Source: an uncultured Lachnospiraceae bacterium (GTDB lineage: Bacteria; Bacillota; Clostridia; Lachnospirales; Lachnospiraceae). Taken from it: a DNA stretch of 64,000 nt. The notes beneath the pieces are model-generated. The model saw only the letters and a list, made by a program, of their open reading frames with translations, had not been told where the DNA came from and searched no databases. The DNA lies in contig CACYMJ010000004.1 in assembly GCA_902775485.1 (NCBI GenBank), forward strand, positions 17,100 to 81,099, written 5' to 3'. This document shows, one piece after another, positions 20,510 to 28,860 of this stretch (position 1 is the stretch's first letter; the number at the start of each line of letters is the position of its first letter). Both the position numbers and the translations under genes were made by a program.

Positions 20510-21313
20510 TCAATCCTCCTCTTGACCGCTTACTTCCCCGTAGAACAGTGCCGTCAGCATCGTCAGCACGTACGCCTGTATGAGCGCGTGCAGCATCGTG
20601 AACATAACGGCCACAAACACGGGGATGATAAAGCTTGTGGTAATATAATAATAAACAAGTTCGGTGACCAATGCTCCGGAAAGGAGTGCACCGAACAATC
20701 TGAAACTCATCGATATCGGAAGCGAGAAATCCTTCAGTGTATTAAGGACTCCCTTAAACTTATTGCCTGCTATACCGCCCGAAAGAATGACACAGTATGA
20801 GATCACACCCATGGATATAGCACCGTTTATGTCGGCAAGCGGTGCGGGAAGTGCCACGGCTTCACCCGATACGGTTGGCACCATGATACCGAGCAGTTCA
20901 AACATGGTCCCTATAAAAATATATGCTCCGGCGGTAAATACATAGGCTCCGAGAAACCTGTGTCTGTGCGGGCTGTTGGATGTCGCGAGCGAATCAAACA
21001 GTCCTACCGCCTGTTCGAGCAGCATCTGAAAACGTCCCGGAATGTCCTTAAACTTCGGGATAAAGAAGATCCTTACGATAAGTGCAAAACCAAATATGAT
21101 ACCCGTGACCGTATATGCCGCTACCAGTCCGGGGTTGACGTGCATGATACCTAAGAAGTTTATCTTGGCATACTCATGGAGCACTGCATCCTTCATTACC
21201 ACCCTGATCGGCTCTTCCTCTTTCGACCCTCCGGTCAGGATGATGAGTACGAGCAGCACGGCGAGAATACATCCGATGATCACCAAAAAACGTGTTCTTT
21301 TTCTTTTATCCAT
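20510..21313 (-). CDS. atpB: F-type ATP synthase subunit a
   Basis: 267 residues with an N-terminal membrane segment (about 8-27), a charged outer segment, and five further helices. The essential arginine that faces the c-ring carboxylate is Arg205 in SFRLFGALLSG. The C-terminal helices (HALIQAYVLTMLTALFYGE) are typical. It starts 10 nt after the stop of purB, so the ATP synthase genes seem to be read from an upstream transcript; no promoter is visible in the gap, and no atpI gene precedes it. Confidence 0.96.
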   Translation of the reverse strand: MDKRKRTRFLVIIGCILAVLLVLIILTGGSKEEEPIRVVMKDAVLHEYAKINFLGIMHVNPGLVAAYTVTGIIFGFALIVRIFFIPKFKDIPGRFQMLLEQAVGLFDSLATSNSPHRHRFLGAYVFTAGAYIFIGTMFELLGIMVPTVSGEAVALPAPLADINGAISMGVISYCVILSGGIAGNKFKGVLNTLKDFSLPISMSFRLFGALLSGALVTELVYYYITTSFIIPVFVAVMFTMLHALIQAYVLTMLTALFYGEVSGQEED

Positions 21314-21323
21314 CAGATCACCT

Positions 21324-22775
21324 TCAGACTCTTATCTCGGCTTCTACGCCGATAAGTTCCCTGTTAGCCTCCAGCATGGGCTTGATGCAACCATTCAGAT
21401 AATTATCCACCTGATCGGCGCTTCTGCCGGTGTAATCGGAAGGGACCATATACCCCTTAAGCTCTTCCATCGAAAGATCAAAATCATCCGAAGCGGCTAT
21501 GAGCTCGAGAAGATCATTTTCCGCTCCGTCCTGTTTGACGTGTCTGCCCGCTTCCATTGACAGCTGTCTTATGGATTCGTGAAGTTCCTGCCTGTTACCG
21601 CCGGCCTTTACCGCATCCATCATGATGTTCTCGGTTATCATGAAAGGAAGTTCGCTCTTAAGATGTTTTTCGACAACTTTTGAATTGACCACAAGACCGT
21701 TCGTGACGTTTATGCACAGGTCGAGTATTCCGTCGAGTGCAAGAAAACCTTCCGCGACAGACAGTCGCTTGTTGGCGGAATCGTCAAGCGTTCTCTCAAA
21801 CCACTGCGTTGCTGACGTGATCGCCGGGTTGAGCGCATCGATCATGACATATCTCGAAAGAGATGCGATCCTCTCCGATCTCATCGGATTACGCTTATAT
21901 GCCATAGCGGAAGAACCTATCTGGTTCTTCTCGAACGGTTCCTCAACCTCCTTAAGATGCTGCAAAAGCCTGATGTCATTTGACATCTTGTGTGCGCTTG
22001 CGGCTATCCCCGCAAGTACGTTTAACACTCTTGTATCGACCTTTCTCGAATATGTCTGTCCGCTGACGGGATAACAGTCATCAAATCCCATCTTCTGTGC
22101 GATCTTTTTATCGAGCAGGTCGAGCTTTTCCTTATCGTTATTGAACAGTTCCTTAAATGAAGCCTGCGTCCCGGTCGTTCCCTTGCATCCGAGAAGCTTT
22201 AACGAACCCATGACATAATCAAGATCCTCTAGATCGATCATGAACTCGTTGATCCAAAGCGTTGCCCTCTTTCCGATCGTTGTGGGCTGCGCCGGCTGAA
22301 AATGCGTAAACGCAAGTGTAGGTTCACTTTTGTATCTGTCGGCAAATGAGGCCAGTATCGATATGACGTTTACAAGCTTTTTCTTAACAAGTCCGAGTCC
22401 CTCGCGCATTATAATGATATCGGTATTGTCACCGACGTAACAGCTCGTCGCTCCCAGATGGATGATGCCTGCTGCCAGGGGGCACTGCTGCCCATACGCA
22501 TAAACATGGCTCATGACGTCATGTCTGACCTGTTTTTCACGCTCTTTTGCCACATCATAATTGATGTCATCAACATGCGCCTTCATCTCTTCTATCATCT
22601 CATCGGTGATGACCGGCTTCCCGCCCTGCTCAAGACCCAGTTCCTTTTCGGTCTCGGCAAGAGCGATCCACAGTCTTCTCCAGGTCGAAAACTTTTTATC
22701 CTGCGAAAAGATGTACTGCATCTCCTTGGATGAATAGCGCTCGGAAAGCGGACTTATATATGTATCGGTGTTCAT
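21324..22775 (-). CDS. purB: Adenylosuccinate lyase
   Basis: 483 residues from the ATG at 22775, chosen because AAAGG lies 7 nt before it; a second ATG 15 nt upstream overlaps the end of purC. Signature SSAMAYKRNPMRSE carries the catalytic Ser loop of the fumarase/aspartase superfamily, and THFQPAQPTTIGKR and GATSCYVGDN are also typical. The enzyme acts twice in purine synthesis: on SAICAR and on adenylosuccinate. It lies directly after purC, which makes SAICAR, its substrate. Confidence 0.96.
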   Translation of the reverse strand: MNTDTYISPLSERYSSKEMQYIFSQDKKFSTWRRLWIALAETEKELGLEQGGKPVITDEMIEEMKAHVDDINYDVAKEREKQVRHDVMSHVYAYGQQCPLAAGIIHLGATSCYVGDNTDIIIMREGLGLVKKKLVNVISILASFADRYKSEPTLAFTHFQPAQPTTIGKRATLWINEFMIDLEDLDYVMGSLKLLGCKGTTGTQASFKELFNNDKEKLDLLDKKIAQKMGFDDCYPVSGQTYSRKVDTRVLNVLAGIAASAHKMSNDIRLLQHLKEVEEPFEKNQIGSSAMAYKRNPMRSERIASLSRYVMIDALNPAITSATQWFERTLDDSANKRLSVAEGFLALDGILDLCINVTNGLVVNSKVVEKHLKSELPFMITENIMMDAVKAGGNRQELHESIRQLSMEAGRHVKQDGAENDLLELIAASDDFDLSMEELKGYMVPSDYTGRSADQVDNYLNGCIKPMLEANRELIGVEAEIRV

Positions 22776-22786
22776 GTTGCTGCCTT

Positions 22787-23659
22787 TCATTTAAGATCGC
22801 TCCCCGTGAGCATCCTGTAGCCTTCGAGATACTTGTTGATCGTCTCCTTCGTTACATCCTCCGGAAGTTCCCATGAATGACCCGGATTGTTCGTAAGCCA
22901 GTCTCTTGCGAACTGTTTGTCAAAGGAAAACTGGCCCCTGCCCGGCTCATACTGTGACTTATCCCAGAATCTTGAAGAATCGGGTGTGAGCACTTCGTCT
23001 CCGAGTACAACGTCTCCGTTCTCATCAAGCCCGAACTCGAACTTCGTATCTGCGATTATTATACCTCTTTCGAGAGCGTAATCGGCGCATTTGTTATATA
23101 TCGCAAGAGAATATTCCCTGATCTTTGACGCATACTCTTTGCCCTTTCCGGGGAATCTCTTCTCGAGATATTCGATACATTCCTCATACGAAACGTTCTC
23201 GTCATGTTCGCCTATCTCAGCCTTTGTTGAAGGAGTGAATATCGCTTCGGGAAACTTTGCGGATTCGACAAGTCCCTCGGCAACCTTTGTCTTACATACG
23301 GTGCCGCTCTTCTGATATTCCTTCCATGCGGTTCCGGTTATATAACCTCTTACAATGCACTCTATCGGAAGCATCGTAAGCTTTTTGACCAGCATGCTCC
23401 TGCCTTCGAACCGTTCGTTTCGGAAAAATTCCGGCATATCCTTCATATCGCACGATATCATATGATTAGGTACGATATCGCTTGTAAGATCGAACCAGAA
23501 CTTTGACATCTGGGTCAGTACCTTACCCTTATCGGTGATGGTGTTTTTGAGTATGACGTCAAAACAGCTGATCCTGTCCGTTGCGACTATGACAAGATCA
23601 TCTCCAACATCATAGATCTCGCGGACCTTTCCTTCTTTTACACTTTTGTATTCCTGCAT
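22787..23659 (-). CDS. purC: SAICAR synthetase (phosphoribosylaminoimidazole-succinocarboxamide synthase)
   Basis: 290 residues from the ATG at 23659, which has AAAGGA 6 nt upstream; a longer form with five more codons is less likely. Motifs: EGKVREIYDVGDDLVIVATDRISCFD (nucleotide site), PIECIVRGYITGTAW, IIADTKFEFGLD and DEVLTPDSSRFW. The protein is of the longer type also found in yeast and many clostridia. It follows glmS by 33 nt and precedes purB, with no terminator between. Confidence 0.95.
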   Translation of the reverse strand: MQEYKSVKEGKVREIYDVGDDLVIVATDRISCFDVILKNTITDKGKVLTQMSKFWFDLTSDIVPNHMISCDMKDMPEFFRNERFEGRSMLVKKLTMLPIECIVRGYITGTAWKEYQKSGTVCKTKVAEGLVESAKFPEAIFTPSTKAEIGEHDENVSYEECIEYLEKRFPGKGKEYASKIREYSLAIYNKCADYALERGIIIADTKFEFGLDENGDVVLGDEVLTPDSSRFWDKSQYEPGRGQFSFDKQFARDWLTNNPGHSWELPEDVTKETINKYLEGYRMLTGSDLK

Positions 23660-23692
23660 GGCATGTCCTTTCATAAAACGATATTAAACAGT

Positions 23693-25567
23693 TTACTCCA
23701 CGGTCACGCTCTTTGCAAGGTTACGTGGTTTATCAACATCAAGTCCCTTCGATACGCTCAGGTAATAGCCGAGCAGCTGAAGCGGTATGATGGCAAGGCT
23801 TCCGATGAAGTGCTCATCGACCTTCGGAATATAGACCGCAAAATTGACCGAATCCTCGACATCGTATTTCCCGTATGATGTCAGCCCCATCAGATAAGCA
23901 CCGCGGCTCTTGCACTCCATCATGTTCGAAAGCGTCTTCTCGTACAGATCGGTCTGTGTGAGCACGCCTATGACGAGCGTTCCGTCCTCGATCAGCGATA
24001 TGGTCCCGTGCTTCATCTCACCTGCCGCATATGCTTCCGAATGAATGTAGCTGATCTCTTTCATCTTAAGCGAACCTTCAAGACAGACGGCGTAATCGAT
24101 CCCTCTTCCGATAAAGAAAATATCACGTGCATTCGAATATTTGGATGCGAACCACTGTATCCTCTCCTTGTCATCAAGCACCTTTTCCATCTTTTCGGGG
24201 ATCGTAAGAAGCTCTCCTATCAGATCATCATACGAATCGATGCAGCCTCTGACCTTTGCAAACTCAAGTGCGAGCATGAACATGCACACAAGCTGGCAGC
24301 TGTATGCTTTTGTCGTTGCGACCGAAATCTCTGGTCCCGCAAGGGTATACATACAGTGATCGGCCTCACGGGCTATTGAAGAATCAAGTACATTTACTAT
24401 CGCAAGAGTCCTGATGCCGCGTTCCCTGGCCATTCGAAGGGCCGCGAGAGAATCCGCGGTCTCTCCGGACTGGGATATGACAATGACAAGACTGTCCCTG
24501 TCAAGGCGGTTTTTCCTGTAACGAAATTCCGATGCAAGCTCAACCCTTACCGGTATGTCACACATTTCCTCGAGGACATACTGCGCTTCCATTCCCACAT
24601 GCCATGCGCTTCCGCAGGCAACGATATACAGTGACGACAGTCCGGCGATCAGATCTTCGGTAAGTCCTGTCTGGGACAGATCTATCTTCCTGCCGGCTTC
24701 ATCATCAACGATATATTTGTGAAGCGTGTCGAGAACGACACCGGGCTGTTCATGTATCTCCTTCATCATGAAATGCTCATAACCGCCCTTTTCGGCCGCT
24801 TCCGCATCCCATTCGATCTCGGTGATCTCTTTTGTGATCCTGTCTCCGTCAAGGTTGTAAAAAACCGCTTCCCCGGCAGATATCTCGGCCATCTCGAGAT
24901 TGCCTATGTAGTATACTTTTCTTGTATGCGAAAGGATCGCGGGAACATCCGATGCGATAAATGACTCGTTCTCATTTACGCCTATTATCATCGGAGACTC
25001 TTTTCTTGCCACAAAGATCTTTCCCGGATGATCCGAGAACATCACTGCGAGCGCATAGCTTCCCCTGACCCTCACGATCGTCTTGGCAAGGGCGTCGATC
25101 GGACCTACCTTGTATTTTTTGTAATAGTAGTCCACCAGTTTGATAAGTACTTCCGTATCGGTCTCGGAATAGAACCGGTAGTCATGCCGTTCCATCTTGG
25201 CCTTAAGTTCCTGGTAGTTTTCGACTATCCCGTTATGAACTCCGACCACTTCGGACTCGACAACCCCGGATCCTGAATTGGTGCAGTTTCCCGATACATG
25301 AGGGTGGGCATTTGTCTGACTGGGCGCACCATGCGTCGCCCATCTTGTATGACCTATACCGCATGTTCCGGTAAGGGCCCTTCCCTCATCGGTCTTCTCG
25401 ACCAGATTGTTGAGCTTCCCTGTTGTTTTGACAACAACGGCAGGAGCCTCGCCGTCCCTGACGGCGAGGCCTGCCGAATCGTAGCCTCTGTATTCAAGTT
25501 TTGCAAGGCCCTGCAGCAGCACCGGTGCTGCCTGCTTATCGCCTACATATCCTACTATTCCACACAT
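23693..25567 (-). CDS. glmS: Glutamine-fructose-6-phosphate aminotransferase
   Basis: 624 residues. The N-terminal class II glutaminase domain starts with the nucleophile Cys2 after Met (CGIVGYVG) and holds GHTRWATHGAPS and HNGIVENY. Two SIS sugar-isomerase domains follow (about 300-430 and 470-600) with ACGSAWHVGMEAQY, SQSGETADSLAAL and the C-terminal LAKSVTVE. It makes glucosamine-6-phosphate for cell-wall precursors. The 46-nt gap before it is too short for a glmS ribozyme, so that control is absent. It is placed directly after nagB, the enzyme of the reverse reaction. Confidence 0.97.
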   Translation of the reverse strand: MCGIVGYVGDKQAAPVLLQGLAKLEYRGYDSAGLAVRDGEAPAVVVKTTGKLNNLVEKTDEGRALTGTCGIGHTRWATHGAPSQTNAHPHVSGNCTNSGSGVVESEVVGVHNGIVENYQELKAKMERHDYRFYSETDTEVLIKLVDYYYKKYKVGPIDALAKTIVRVRGSYALAVMFSDHPGKIFVARKESPMIIGVNENESFIASDVPAILSHTRKVYYIGNLEMAEISAGEAVFYNLDGDRITKEITEIEWDAEAAEKGGYEHFMMKEIHEQPGVVLDTLHKYIVDDEAGRKIDLSQTGLTEDLIAGLSSLYIVACGSAWHVGMEAQYVLEEMCDIPVRVELASEFRYRKNRLDRDSLVIVISQSGETADSLAALRMARERGIRTLAIVNVLDSSIAREADHCMYTLAGPEISVATTKAYSCQLVCMFMLALEFAKVRGCIDSYDDLIGELLTIPEKMEKVLDDKERIQWFASKYSNARDIFFIGRGIDYAVCLEGSLKMKEISYIHSEAYAAGEMKHGTISLIEDGTLVIGVLTQTDLYEKTLSNMMECKSRGAYLMGLTSYGKYDVEDSVNFAVYIPKVDEHFIGSLAIIPLQLLGYYLSVSKGLDVDKPRNLAKSVTVE

Positions 25568-25613
25568 AATATACCTCCGCGCCTGCTGTCACCGACGTTT
25601 GGGATCTTCGGAT

Positions 25614-26345
25614 TCAGCCTTTGTATCCTATCTCATCCGCCAGCGACTTTTCGATGACAACTATGGCATCCCTGTGAAGACGCATGAACGTAGCAGGGCA
25701 CATCGGATCGATCTTATCTTCCATGAGAAGTTTTCTTGCCGCCTCCTGCTTGTTTCCGTTGATGATCATCAGAAGCGTTTTTGCCTTCATGATAGATCCC
25801 ATTCCCATCGTTACCGCATAGCGGGGAACCTCATCGCGGCTTGCGAAAAATCTTGTGTTCGCATCGATCGTGGAATCCTCAAGAGTTTCCTTGTGAGCCT
25901 TTTCGTAAAGCACTGCGCCGGGCTCGTTGAATCCGAGATGTCCGTCCGGTCCTACTCCGAGAACCTGAAGATCTATATCGGTCTTATCAAGGATGTCGTT
26001 AAACTCTTTGAGGTTTGCTTCAACATCTCCGACTCCCTTTGCAACATACGTGTTGGCCTTGTCGATATTGATGTGGTTGAACAGATTATCATCCATGAAA
26101 TATCTGTAACTCTGGGGATGTGTCGGCTCAAGTCCGACATATTCGTCAAGATTTACGGAATGAACTTTGGAAAAATCAAGACCTTCCTCTTTGCACCTTC
26201 TTGCAAGTTCCTTGTACATGCCGACAGGGCTTGATCCCGTAGCAAGTCCGAGCGTACATTCCGGATTTTCGCGTACAAGCTTCTCGATCACGTCCGCTGC
26301 TTTCTTTGCGCCTTCTTCATATGTGTCTGCCACTATTACTCTCAT
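25614..26345 (-). CDS. nagB: Glucosamine-6-phosphate deaminase
   Basis: 243 residues from the ATG at 26345, which is preceded by GGAGG at 7 nt. Signatures: LGLATGSSPVGMYKEL, VNLDEYVGL (catalytic Asp-Glu), GVGPDGHLGFNEPG, and HRDAIVVIE. It converts glucosamine-6-phosphate to fructose-6-phosphate and ammonia. Finding it inside a biosynthetic run with glmM and glmS is unusual, since the two enzymes oppose each other; it may act to set the hexosamine pool. Confidence 0.96.
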   Translation of the reverse strand: MRVIVADTYEEGAKKAADVIEKLVRENPECTLGLATGSSPVGMYKELARRCKEEGLDFSKVHSVNLDEYVGLEPTHPQSYRYFMDDNLFNHINIDKANTYVAKGVGDVEANLKEFNDILDKTDIDLQVLGVGPDGHLGFNEPGAVLYEKAHKETLEDSTIDANTRFFASRDEVPRYAVTMGMGSIMKAKTLLMIINGNKQEAARKLLMEDKIDPMCPATFMRLHRDAIVVIEKSLADEIGYKG

Positions 26346-26374
26346 GTTACTTCCTCCCATTTGTATGACTCTTA

Positions 26375-27040
26375 TCAGTTTTCCTTAACAACTATCTTTC
26401 TGGCTTCCTTGTAGATGCTGTTTGCGGGTATCACTCCGCGTACGCAGGAAACCGGATAAACATTTGAATCCCTTCCTATGACCGTTCCGGGATTTAAAAC
26501 GCTGTTGCATCCCACCTCAACTCTGTCGCCGAGCATCGCTCCGACCTTCTTGCGTCCGGTCTCGATCTTCTCATCACCGTCCTTGATGACTACGAGCTTC
26601 TTGTCGGATTTTACGTTACTTGTTATCGAACCGGCTCCCATGTGGGATTTGTAGCCGAGGATCGAATCTCCGACATAATTGTAATGAGGCACCTGTACAT
26701 TATCGAACAGTATGACGTTCTTAAGTTCGGTTGAATTGCCGACAACACAGTTGTCCCCCACAAGTGCCGAACCTCTTATGAATGCACCCGGACGTATCTC
26801 CGTCTCATGACCTATGATGCACGGTCCTCCTATGTAGTTGTTGGGATAACGTTTTGCATCCTTGGCGATCCACACATCCTCTTCGGGATGATCGTACTCA
26901 TCGGCCGGAAGCGTTGCACCGATCTTAAGTATCAGTTCCTTGATCCCTTCAAGCGCCTCCCACGGATATGTAAAACCTTTGAGATAATCTCCTGCCTTGG
27001 AATGAGACAGATCATACAGATCGTTTATCGTACACTTCAT
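26375..27040 (-). CDS. Left-handed beta-helix acyltransferase, GlmU C-domain-like
   Basis: 221 residues. Repeated hexapeptides (IGGPCIIGHETEIRPGAFIRG, VEVGCNSVLNPGTVIGRDSNV) form a left-handed beta helix like the acetyltransferase half of GlmU; there is no nucleotidyltransferase domain. The gene lies between glmM and nagB. An obvious role is acetylation of glucosamine-1-phosphate, the product of GlmM, with uridylyl transfer done by another protein elsewhere. Sugar nucleotidyltransferase regulation is an alternative. The fold is certain, the exact reaction is inferred from context. Confidence 0.8.
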   Translation of the reverse strand: MKCTINDLYDLSHSKAGDYLKGFTYPWEALEGIKELILKIGATLPADEYDHPEEDVWIAKDAKRYPNNYIGGPCIIGHETEIRPGAFIRGSALVGDNCVVGNSTELKNVILFDNVQVPHYNYVGDSILGYKSHMGAGSITSNVKSDKKLVVIKDGDEKIETGRKKVGAMLGDRVEVGCNSVLNPGTVIGRDSNVYPVSCVRGVIPANSIYKEARKIVVKEN

Positions 27041-27049
27041 GTTTTCCTC

Positions 27050-28615
27050 CTATCTGACCTTTACGAGATGTCCCGAAGTCTTCATTGATTCTATGATATC
27101 ATCAACACATTTTTCGCAGTCCTTGTATGTCTGTGCTTCCGACATGACACGAAGTACCGGTTCGGTACCCGAAGCACGAAGAAGGACACGTCCGTCGTTT
27201 CCAAGGAAGGCCGATGCCTCATCCACTGCCTTCTTAACGGCGGGATCTTCAAGCGTCTTTTCCTTATCATCGACCTCAACGTTCTTGAGCACCTGGGGAT
27301 ACATCTTAACTTCCGATGCCAGTACGGAAAGCGGAAGCTTTGTCTCCACAAGTACCGTCATGAGCATGATAGCCGTAACAAGTCCGTCGCCGGTATGGGC
27401 ATATTTTCTGAAGATCACGTGTCCGCTCTGCTCACCGCCTATCATATGGTCGTTCTCTTTCATGTTCTCATAAACATAACGGTCGCCGACCTTGGTCTTC
27501 TCATAATCTATGCCTATCTTGTCGAACGCTTTGTAAAGTCCGAAATTGGACATGACCGTCGTAACGACCGTATTGTCCGGCAGAAGGCCTTTATTCTTGA
27601 AATGCTTGGCGCAGATGTACATTATCATGTCACCGTTTACAACGTCGCCGTATTCATCTACCGCAAGACATCTGTCCGCATCACCGTCAAATGCAAAGCC
27701 CACATCAACCTTGTTGTCCCTTACATATTTCTGAAGGCCCTCTATATGAGTCGAACCCGCATTAAGGTTTATGTTCACGCCGTCGGGTGAATCGTTCATA
27801 ACGCTGATCTTCGCGCCGAGCGCATCAAATACCGCACGCCCGATCATCCATGAGCTTCCGTTCGCGCAGTCAAGCGCAACCTTGCATTTTTCAAACGATA
27901 CGGGAGCTATACCGGTCAGATATCCTATGTAACGGTTACGTCCCGAATAGAAATCGATGGTACGTCCTATCCTGTCATCGGTTGCCCACTTAACATCATC
28001 TATCTCGTCATCAATGAACTTCTCAACGAGATCCTGTACTTCATCTTCCATTTTCTCGCCTTCGGAGTTCATAAGCTTGATACCGTTGTCAAAATACGGA
28101 TTGTGGCTGGCCGAGATCATTATCCCGCAGTCAAATCCTTCCGTTCTTGTAATGTAGCTTACGCACGGAGTCGTCGTAACATGCAAAAGATATGAATCTC
28201 CGCCCGATGAGGTAATGCCTGCCGAGAGTGCCGATTCATACATATAGGAAGATCTTCTAGTATCCTTTCCTATAACGATCTTCGCAGGTCTTTCCTTTCC
28301 GTAGTACGCTCCGAGAAAACGTCCGATTTTGAACGCATGCTCCGCCGTCAGCACTTCTCCTGCCTTGCCACGGAAACCGTCTGTACCGAAATACTTGCCC
28401 ATAACTGTCCTCTCCTTTGTTTTCTTCTGCTTCATGCTCTGATGTGCTTCTTTTGTCCTGCCGTCAAACGGCTTCGGGGCCCTGTCCGGTATGTACCACA
28501 GTTTCCCCTTCTTTTTTGCCCCGGCGATCTTTCCGTCGCGGCACAGCATCGTGATCCTGCGCTCCGTCATGTCCCACCTGACCGATGCTTCATGAACGTC
28601 AATAAAATCTTTCAT
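27050..28615 (-). CDS. glmM: Phosphoglucosamine mutase preceded in frame by a helix-turn-helix domain
   Basis: 521 residues from the ATG at 28615. Residues 72-521 are a complete GlmM: KYFGTDGFRG, the phosphoserine loop ISASHNPYFDNGIKL, the metal loop DGDADR, and the C-terminal RASGTEPVLRVM. It converts glucosamine-6-phosphate to glucosamine-1-phosphate. Residues 5-55 form an excisionase/MerR-like DNA-binding domain (DVHEASVRWDMTERRITMLC, then GKLWYIP) of a kind usually found as a free small protein in Lachnospiraceae. No stop codon divides the two. The ATG at 28402 (MGKYFG) has its own strong AAAGGAGAGG site, so a short GlmM may also be made. An even earlier ATG (28723) lies upstream of the promoter -10 and is excluded. 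Confidence 0.9.
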   Translation of the reverse strand: MKDFIDVHEASVRWDMTERRITMLCRDGKIAGAKKKGKLWYIPDRAPKPFDGRTKEAHQSMKQKKTKERTVMGKYFGTDGFRGKAGEVLTAEHAFKIGRFLGAYYGKERPAKIVIGKDTRRSSYMYESALSAGITSSGGDSYLLHVTTTPCVSYITRTEGFDCGIMISASHNPYFDNGIKLMNSEGEKMEDEVQDLVEKFIDDEIDDVKWATDDRIGRTIDFYSGRNRYIGYLTGIAPVSFEKCKVALDCANGSSWMIGRAVFDALGAKISVMNDSPDGVNINLNAGSTHIEGLQKYVRDNKVDVGFAFDGDADRCLAVDEYGDVVNGDMIMYICAKHFKNKGLLPDNTVVTTVMSNFGLYKAFDKIGIDYEKTKVGDRYVYENMKENDHMIGGEQSGHVIFRKYAHTGDGLVTAIMLMTVLVETKLPLSVLASEVKMYPQVLKNVEVDDKEKTLEDPAVKKAVDEASAFLGNDGRVLLRASGTEPVLRVMSEAQTYKDCEKCVDDIIESMKTSGHLVKVR

Positions 28616-28705
28616 AATCCACCGCCATGATTTGTACCGAAAGCATTCGCAAAAAGCTTTACGGCACCATATGTTGTATACATCCTTGACCCGTGTACAA
28701 ATATC

Positions 28706-28733
28706 ATTATACCCGCCGGACATTATATGTCAA
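28706..28733 (-). promoter_or_regulatory. Promoter of glmM and the hexosamine-purine-ATP synthase run
   Basis: Perfect TTGACA (28733-28728), 16-nt spacer, perfect TATAAT (28711-28706) on the minus strand. The -35 box lies within the first copy of a repeated 12-bp motif. Predicted start near 28699, giving an approximately 84-nt leader to the ATG at 28615. Confidence 0.78.
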
Positions 28734-28804
28734 GTTATATCATCACGGTATGTCAAGTTACAGAAATTGTATCTTGACATTTGATGTTCTCCTAACTTGA
28801 CATA
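28726..28804. repeat. Four copies of a 12-bp operator-like motif
   Basis: TATGTCAAGTTA occurs at 28726-28737 and 28749-28760 on the plus strand, and in the opposite direction at 28793-28804 (exact) and 28770-28781 (10 of 12). The two forward copies are 23 bp apart start to start, and so are the two reverse copies. The leftmost copy overlaps the -35 box of the glmM promoter. This layout suggests cooperative binding of a regulator; the helix-turn-helix domain encoded just downstream is the natural candidate. Confidence 0.75.
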
Positions 28805-28807
28805 ACG

Positions 28808-28838
28808 AAAAAAGATGCATATTGCATGCATCTTTTTT
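28808..28838. terminator. Terminator after dapL
   Basis: A 13-bp perfect stem, AAAAAAGATGCAT / ATGCATCTTTTTT, with loop ATTGC. It lies 22 nt past the dapL stop codon and has a T run on either strand, so it can end the glnA-ANTAR-dapL transcript. Confidence 0.85.
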
Positions 28839-28860
28839 ACCGGTAACGATATGTAAGATC

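Noticed and set aside
25568-25613. A glmS ribozyme before glmS.
   Set aside because: The gap is only 46 nt and is preceded directly by nagB, too short for the ribozyme fold.
28616-28723. A 36-codon N-terminal extension of the HTH-GlmM frame.
   Set aside because: It starts upstream of the promoter -10 at 28706-28711, so it would not be in the transcript; it is also Cys/Trp-rich and unlike any known domain.
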